From Homarus americanus (taxonomy: Eukaryota; Arthropoda; Malacostraca; Decapoda; Nephropidae): a DNA stretch of 64,000 bases. Shown here piece by piece: positions 58,064 through 64,000 of this stretch. The DNA lies in contig NW_024737068.1 of assembly GCF_018991925.1 (NCBI RefSeq), positions 6,368,501 through 6,432,500 of the forward strand, in the 5' to 3' direction. Every line of letters starts with the position of its first letter. Position 1 is the first letter of the stretch. Both the position numbers and the translations under genes were made by a program. The notes beneath the pieces were generated by a model that had not been told where the DNA came from, made no database searches, and was given only the letters and a program-made list of their open reading frames with translations.

Positions 58064-58104
<41 letters not shown>
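58064..58104. repeat. (GA)n microsatellite
   Basis: GA run of about 40 bases. A CCTTCC-rich pyrimidine tract follows at 58188-58300. Confidence 0.93.
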
Positions 58105-58107
<3 letters not shown>

Positions 58108-58579
58108 GGATGTTATACCATTCCTTCAGCCACCGTAGATAACGTACAAGTATATCGGATGAGATGATAAAAAAATCATTAATTCACCTCCTTCCCTCCC
58201 TCCCTCCCTCCTTCCTCCCAGTCCTGTGTTCTTTTTTCTCCCTCACTCCTCAGTCCTCAACCACTCCCTCCTTCCTTCCTTCCTCACCCTCCTCACCCAG
58301 TCACTCCTAAGCCTTCAGTGCATCAATTCTCTAGGCAAGAATAAACAAAACAGACTAAAAACAAGAAAAATAGCAGAAAGAGAAAGAGACAGATAGGAAG
58401 AATAATACATATACAAAGAGATGAAACAATAATATTTCAACACCGTCACAGAAAGAGAGACAAACAAGGAGGAATATTTTTGTTTGGGAATATCTCTTGG
58501 TGGATGTTTGGAGTCAATATGGGTTTTGGGGTTTCAGTATTGAAGATCGTAAGCATGTAACCTTCCCATGCCATGGTGA

Positions 58580-58870
58580 CTTTGTTTACTGGCCACTCAG
58601 AGAGCTTGACTTACAGGCCATTCAGAGAGCTTGACTTACAGGCCACTCAGAGCTTGACTAACTGGCCACTCAGAGAGCTTGACTTACTGGCCACTCAGAG
58701 AGCTTAATATACTCGCCACTCAGGGAGCTCCATGTACTGGTCACCTTCGAGAGCTTGAGTTATGCGCCACTCAGTGTTTGACTTCCTCGCCATTCAGGGA
58801 GCTTGAATGACTGGCCACTTAGAAAGCTTGACTTTCTGGCCACTCAGAGAGCATTTCCGAGTCCACCCAG
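58580..58870 (-). repeat. Minisatellite, inverted relative of the 32.5-kb array
   Basis: About eleven units of GGCCACTCAGAGAGCTTGAC (roughly 26-base period). The reverse complement, AGCTCTCTGAGTGGCC, is the unit at 32500-32790. Confidence 0.85.
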
Positions 58871-59227
58871 GGCGTGAGCCATGTGGGCCTGGCGTCACGT
58901 AACACCGAGAGATATTGTATGCAACAATTCAACCTTTGCAATATATTTTTACATAGTAGAAAGCGACAGTTTTCTTTTCCTTTAACAGCTGTAAAGTTAG
59001 ACGTGAACCCTCCAAGCAGGTAAAATTTACAGCAGAAAGATTAAAGATTATCAAACTATTTATTTATTTTTTATTCATATTTATTATTCTATATTTTATC
59101 CCTAATAACTTACAACAATTCACAACCCAGCGTCAACACACACCTGACATATTCCCTCTCAACTAAGACTTGAAAGTGTATCCCATAAATCTGACTGCGC
59201 GTTAGAGGCAGTCACTGTTGAGGCAGC

Positions 59228-59425
59228 ACTGAACAGGAACCTTTTTTTTTCGGTACACAAGGTGATAGTGAGGGCAGCATTACACCCCCACTCTACAACC
59301 TTAAGTGTAAATTTATGTACCCATTCACAGTTGGGTGGACTGGGTGGACTCGGGGTGCTGGATGCGAACTATCGACCCTTAACACACAAGGCTAGTACCG
59401 TAACCACTCGGCCGTCTCACAGTGA
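59228..59425 (-). mobile_element. tRNA-derived SINE, minus strand
   Basis: On the minus strand GGCCGAGTGGTTACGG (A box, about 59398-59413) and GATAGTTCGCATCC (B box, about 59360-59373) have the spacing of a Leu/Ser-type tRNA head. Then come the shared central block CCACCCAACTGTGAATGGG (about 59325-59343), CACCTTGTGTACCGA and an A-rich tail (59241-59250 on the plus strand as T). It is the best preserved of three family members here. Confidence 0.82.
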
Positions 59426-59924
59426 CTTACAACCAGTGTCAACGTGCACCTAACAAACCGTAGAATCCAACAGCAAGTTTAATATAAAGTCTACTATTTT
59501 CTCACCTTCCTTGGTCAAAGTTTACAGGCCGAAGTGTTTGAGTGGACTGGTCAGTGCCTGTAACTCCTGTTCTTTTACGTGAAAAAAATGGATACGAGAC
59601 AGAAACGACACAGGGGATACGAGCACACTAAAAATTTATCGAAAACATACAGGTAAAAAAAATGGCTCAAAGGTGTTCCTATATTGTTTCAACAGATATA
59701 TTTTTTAAAGAAGAAAAAATATAAAAATCAGAGAAATTCCCTCTAATAAAGTAGTGATGATTTCAAATTGGTAAAAAATATTTAGTGAAAATAAAAAAAG
59801 TGACATTGTACCAGCCGTATTTGGCAGGCGAAAGCAATAATAGTTGTTTTTATATACTGTTTTGTGTGTAATTCTGGAGGCAGTAACTTGTTATTGTTGC
59901 TACACAAACGTCCGCACTGTCGGG

Positions 59925-60305
59925 TCCGTTCACACACAATGACTTTTTTAGGGTCGCGTTCACGCCTCCAAGTTTGCAAGATTTTTTTTCCCAGTCACAG
60001 AGTTCATTTAGAGCCCCGCGTTTACACCAAGTTCGTATGATTTTATTTTCAGGCGCTGGGTTCATTTTGAGCGACGTTCGTACCTCTGTAAAAATTAAAA
60101 AAAATCACGAGCAATGTTCAATTAGAAACGCGTTCATTCGGAGCAGTATTCGAACCCGCAAGTTTCATTATCTTTCTGTTGGGAGTTCATTCACTGCCCC
60201 GTTTACATTCCCCGTTTTGGAGTTATCTCTAAGGCATGGGTTCATTTGGGCGGCGTTAGCATACCATTTCCGAGTAAAAAGCATTATCTGATCCTAAGTT
60301 CATTT
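59925..60305. repeat. Diverged roughly 60-bp tandem repeat starting GTTCATT
   Basis: Six blocks each begin GTTCATT(T/C) or close variants (about 60002, 60059, 60117, 60187, 60240 and 60298), often followed by GCGTTTACAC or GCGTTCGTAC-like sequence and an AGTTT/AGTTCG phrase. Divergence is high and no protein is evident. Confidence 0.55.
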
Positions 60306-60308
60306 CAA

Positions 60309-60309
<1 letters not shown>

Positions 60310-60367
<58 letters not shown>
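60310..60367. repeat. (CT)n microsatellite
   Basis: About 28 CT units. Confidence 0.95.
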
Positions 60368-60370
<3 letters not shown>

Positions 60371-60818
60371 CATCGAATGCAACAGGCAGGGTATAGTCAG
60401 AGTTAAGAGTTAATAACTAAGGTAAAATACTGTCATGCCTTTTTACCTCTCCACCCAATTAAGATTTTTTTAACCCACAAAAAATAATAAACAAACAAAA
60501 GTTTTAAATACTGCCCCATGTAATAAAAGAGCTGAAATACCTACTTATAAAAATCCCTGCTTACTTATACAACACAAGAGTCATACAGGTAATTAAACGT
60601 TAAAGTACACGTAAGTACGATCTTCCTAAAACGTCTGTCACAAAGATAATTTAACGAATGATAAACGTTTTTTTTATTTGTTTTTGGTAAGCATTGAATC
60701 CTTTCGTAATATAAATCTCAATAAGAAACAGAGCGGAACTTATATGACAACATTTCAAGTCTTAATTTGTTTTGTAAATATCTTAGGCAGGAAATTTATT
60801 TTCAGAAGAGACGTACAG

Positions 60819-60855
<37 letters not shown>

Positions 60856-61800
60856 ACGTGCGAGTGAAACTATGGACAATTTTCTTTACGCAGTTTGTTC
60901 CTTTCAATCCAGCAGTAATTGGGAACTGGATATTAATCGAGAAACGAATCGTGTTCCACCATCTGTACTCGCCAGTGTAGTCAGCGAGGTGTCCGGTCTT
61001 CCTGAGTTATCCCTTGATAGAGCTCGTTAACTCAGAACGTGGTTGTTGTGTTGGTGACAGCTTCCACACTTCAGACATATTCATGCCTAGGTGGCCTTAG
61101 CGCCTGCCCAACCGTTATTCTTATTTATGTGTGTGTGTATGTGAGAGAGAAAGAGACAGGGAGAGAGAGAGAGTTTACAAACGTATTTAATTGTGTATTT
61201 ACCTAAGTGTCTCTGTGTGTGTATTGGTTTGCATACATTAGCATTCCTGAGTGTGTGTGTGTGCGGGGTGTATTTCAGTGCGAGATAATATGTATATGTG
61301 TTTTTTACATGTGTATTAGTATGTGTACATGTGTGTATGATGAATGTCGTCACGTGTATATGCATGCTAACTACAATAAAAATGACATATCACTTCAGTT
61401 TAAAATACTATGGCAAGTCACTACGGTTATTATTTAAACCAATTTTCAGTATTTTCACTATCATCTTCTACATAAGACCATCAATCCATTTTCTATACAT
61501 CTTAGTCAATTAATTGTCTATGTAGCACCAACTATATTTTTTTTTAATTTTCTACACAACAGGGTCTATATATTTATTTAAAGCATCATTTACGTATCTT
61601 CTATGCAATGCTAACTACACATTTTCTATATAATACCAATCGCCCGTTTTCTGAGTCGTTCTTGACGATGAAAGAGGTCATACAGAATCTTGATAAGGAA
61701 TTGTTTATATCCGCTTTTGTTTGGATTTATTGTGCCGTATCTCATACCCTCAGTTTATTTATTTTCCTTCGTCTTTCTTCTTTCGCCTTTTCATATTCTC
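60368..61800. other. AT-rich spacer with (GT)n
   Basis: GT at 60822-60854 and interrupted TGTGTA sequence at 61120-61345. No gene is recognised. Confidence 0.45.
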
Positions 61801-61807
61801 TCTCGCC

Positions 61808-61857
61808 CTTTCTTCTTCTTCTTCTTCTTCTTCTTCTTCTTCTTCTTCTTCTTCTCT
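61808..61857. repeat. (TTC)n microsatellite
   Basis: About 16 TTC triplets; a polypurine-polypyrimidine tract able to form a triplex. Confidence 0.94.
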
Positions 61858-62445
61858 TTTGGCTGCTAACATTTCTTTGTCTTCTCGTTCTTCTTTTGGA
61901 TATTATTATTCTGTGTCTTCTTTTCATTGTTTTTTTTTCGTTATTCTTATTCATCATCATCATCTCTCTCTTCATTTTGCCCTCTCCTCTTTCCTTTTTC
62001 TCTTATACATAAAATAACAGAAAGATTCAAGTAATAATTATGAAAAAACCAGTGGATAAACGGAAAAACAAAGAAAATGCGGTAACAGACATAAAACAAA
62101 TAAGAAAAACAAATAAATGAAGAAAGACGAGGAAAGAGAAACAAAAATATTACCTCACTACCTAATGCAAAAAAAAAAAAAAAAAATACGAATATCTCCC
62201 ACAACAAAATACCTGTCAACCAGAAGTGTTATTTCCAGGTGATGGAATCGGTGGAGCTGTGACAAATATATTCATCCGGGTGTGATATACGCTGATATAT
62301 TGAGCCGATATGTTACACCGACCTTGATATATGAACGGTTAAAATTGCCATCGGAAATGTCTTCTTATCCGGATTTCACCTGATATGTTTTATTGAAGGT
62401 TTAAAGGTAAAATTAATATTCAGTTTGTTTTTTTGTTTTTTAAAG
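61858..62445. other. Spacer, nothing recognised
   Basis: Contains a run of 19 A (62168-62186) and loosely repeated GATATG/GATATA phrases at 62283-62390. Confidence 0.4.
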
Positions 62446-62449
62446 GGGT

Positions 62450-62660
62450 AATGTTCGTATAGTGTTGTTTGTCTGTCTATTATTGATCTACCTGGTGAAT
62501 GTTTTGAGCTATAACATTCAAGGTCAAGGTCAAAAGGTCAAAAGGTCAAATGATGTTATGGTTAAATTTATCTGTTGATTATACCTTTCTGCTGTAGTGT
62601 TTGTCTGTTTATCGGGGCTCTAACTGCTGAATGCTTTGTAGCTACAGCATTCGAACTTTA
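62450..62660. repeat. Diverged duplication with an AGGTCA cluster
   Basis: Two blocks of about 75 bases share TAGTGTTGTTTGTCTGT, GGTGAATG and AGCTATAACATTCAA-like sequence (about 62459 and 62597). The first is followed by four AGGTCA hexamers at 62519-62548. Confidence 0.6.
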
Positions 62661-63528
62661 GGATGAGGTATGTGACAGTCATCCCTATAAGCCTGTTGTA
62701 TTTGGTTATCGAATCAGCACAAACACAAAACATATTCAACAAAACTATTTGTCTTCATGCTGTGGATCACCCAATGGCAACACTGAGTTTAATGGACGCG
62801 GCCGCGAATGTACAAATATTTCACAACACTTTGCTTTGATGATCAGTTTGTTGATTTGCCTATTCAATGTATTACAGCGATGTATAATTAACTAATCTTC
62901 GTATTTGGAAAGAATAGTGCGTTCATTAGCGGGGTTCCGGGTAGTAAATTAAACGTGTACTGTTGTTTGTGGTGGTGATCACAGGTTGACAACACATTGG
63001 TATAGATATTCATAACCTCCCGCAATACAACTATCACACTACCTTTAACTTCAGCAACCGATGATGTAGAATTCTAGATATCTAAGGTACCAACACGCTT
63101 AATTCCTTAAGCATTATTCACGTCCAGAATGTCCAGAATAAATCTATCGCTGTTGTGACAGACCGGAATTCAACAAGACTACCATCAAAGCTGCCAAGAG
63201 TCGTCAGACATTCTTGTATTTATTTTAAATGGGTGTAAACACTCACACAATATTAAAACATTAACGCATGTTGTTCACTCGTATGTTTTAAAATGAATAA
63301 GTTTGTTACGGAGTTCCACAATGCCCTTCTCTTGTTATTCATAAAATACTAATTATAAAACCGACATTTCCAATATTTTTTATGTTCATGTATTCGTTGT
63401 TTTCCTATCTACTTGTAAATATTTATTTGTCTTTCTATTACCTTCACTCCTCTCCCAATAACGTATTATGTGGTTCTGGCATACTTGACGGCCTGTTAGA
63501 GGCGGTGCAGACACAGCACACTGCAGAC
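62661..63528. other. Spacer, nothing recognised
   Basis: No coding or repeat signature. CCAGAATGTCCAGAATAA near 63123 is a short tandem duplication. Confidence 0.4.
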
Positions 63529-63531
63529 TAA

Positions 63532-63721
63532 AGCTAGGAGTCCATTCACGCGTTTGCAGTGCGTTTGCGTTTTCAATCGCTACAGGGAGCGATTGGCATG
63601 TACTGCAAACGCATAACGCTAACGCAACCGTGCCAATGAAAACACCCGTGTACATTTCAATGTGATCTATTTTTGGCGCTAACGCTAACGCAACCGCTAA
63701 TGCGTGAATGGAATCCTAGCT
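63532..63721. mobile_element. PIF/Harbinger-like MITE with TAA target duplication
   Basis: The left end AGCTAGGAGTCCATTCACGC is matched on the opposite strand by AGCTAGGATTCCATTCACGC at the right end. GCGTTTGC/GCGTTAGC-rich subterminal repeats lie inside. TAA precedes the left end (63529-63531) and follows the right end (63722-63724), fitting the 3-bp TWA duplication of PIF/Harbinger elements. Length is 190 bases with no transposase. Confidence 0.85.
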
Positions 63722-63725
63722 TAAG

Positions 63726-63905
63726 TGTTTTTTTGGTATACAAGGAAGCAGCATGACCAGCACTTCACTCGACCTTTCACTAATCCCCAATTGTAACGTT
63801 AGGAACCAATTCACAGCTGGGTGAGCTAGTGGTGCCCTGAGATAGAACCAGCGACCTTAAAGACAAGAGACGAGAGTTGTAACCCACTCGGTCACCAAAC
63901 TTAAC
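63726..63905 (-). mobile_element. tRNA-derived SINE, minus strand, next to the MITE
   Basis: On the minus strand GGTGACCGAGTGGGTTAC (A box region) and GCTGGTTCTATCTC (B box region) head a SINE with the shared central CACCCAGCTGTGAATTGG block. It ends CCTTGTATACC and seven A, only four bases from the MITE boundary. Same family as 8.9 kb and 59.3 kb. Confidence 0.78.
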
Positions 63906-63927
63906 ACTCGGTCACCAAACTTAACAT
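63884..63927. repeat. 20-bp tandem duplication
   Basis: CACTCGGTCACCAAACTTAA occurs twice in direct succession. It duplicates the 5' (A-box) end of the SINE. Confidence 0.85.
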
Positions 63928-64000
63928 TAAGGAGAGCAAAAATACGGAATCATATGGGAAAAAATTAAGATGGTAATTTCGTCTCCTAGCAAGTGTTAAA

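Noticed and set aside
59355..59420. Functional tRNA-Leu/Ser gene on the minus strand
   Set aside because: Promoter boxes match, but stem pairing is poor and SINE core and tail sequence continues downstream, so it is a SINE head.
61742..61975. Arg-rich minus-strand frame as a nucleic-acid-binding protein
   Set aside because: The Arg run is a TTC microsatellite read in antisense.

Overview
The window looks like non-coding, repeat-dominated nuclear DNA from an arthropod, most likely a decapod crustacean. The reasons are very dense di-, tri- and tetranucleotide microsatellites, many kilobase-scale minisatellites, an internal (CCTAA)n tract matching the arthropod telomere repeat TTAGG, tRNA-derived SINEs, and several LINE lineages in different states of decay. 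The taxon is an inference from texture, not from a marker gene. No complete host gene, rRNA, functional tRNA, CRISPR array or bacterial operon is visible.

Layout. 1-2.1 kb: microsatellites and a decayed roughly 30-bp repeat. 2.18-6.01 kb: a nearly intact non-LTR retrotransposon of the restriction-like-endonuclease (R2/HERO-like) type. It sits inside a (TAG)n microsatellite and is followed, in the same microsatellite, by a 5'-truncated second copy (6.11-6.33 kb). 7.1-8.6 kb: 18-bp and roughly 60-bp tandem repeats, the latter split by a TA-flanked inverted-repeat transposon. 8.9 kb: tRNA-derived SINE. 9.2-13.4 kb: a roughly 51-bp minisatellite of about 80 copies. 13.4-21 kb: AT-rich spacer with microsatellites, an AT palindrome (18.1 kb) and a second inverted-repeat transposon (18.4-18.9 kb). 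21.0-23.1 kb: a Jockey/CR1-like LINE relic split by a 27-bp minisatellite. 23.7-24.6 kb: another LINE relic. 24.85-27.5 kb: a G-rich minisatellite. 29.2, 31.7, 32.5, 33.1 and 39.3-40.5 kb: further minisatellites. 36.0 kb: TTAGG-type tract. 42.0-44.1 kb: RTE-like LINE relic. 47.7 kb: small MITE. 49.9-51.1 kb: second copy of the Jockey/CR1-like relic. 53.8-56.2 kb: a 32-bp minisatellite that is open in all forward frames. 56.5-57.0 kb: poly(A)-ended interspersed repeat. 58.6-60.3 kb: minisatellites and a SINE. 63.5-63.9 kb: a PIF/Harbinger-like MITE next to a SINE.

How parts relate. The retroelements supply the only recognisable proteins: reverse transcriptase, a CCHC motif and a nuclease-like domain in the R2/HERO-like element; reverse transcriptase or AP-endonuclease pieces in the relics. 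One poly(A)-ended module occurs inside two unrelated inverted-repeat transposons and once alone. The only host-gene hint is a possible minus-strand signal-peptide exon at 33056-33101, with a possible microexon at 31226-31260; both are tentative. The three indels in the 2.2-6.0 kb element fall in short low-complexity runs, and the minisatellites vary largely by homopolymer length. Some apparent decay may therefore be sequencing error.
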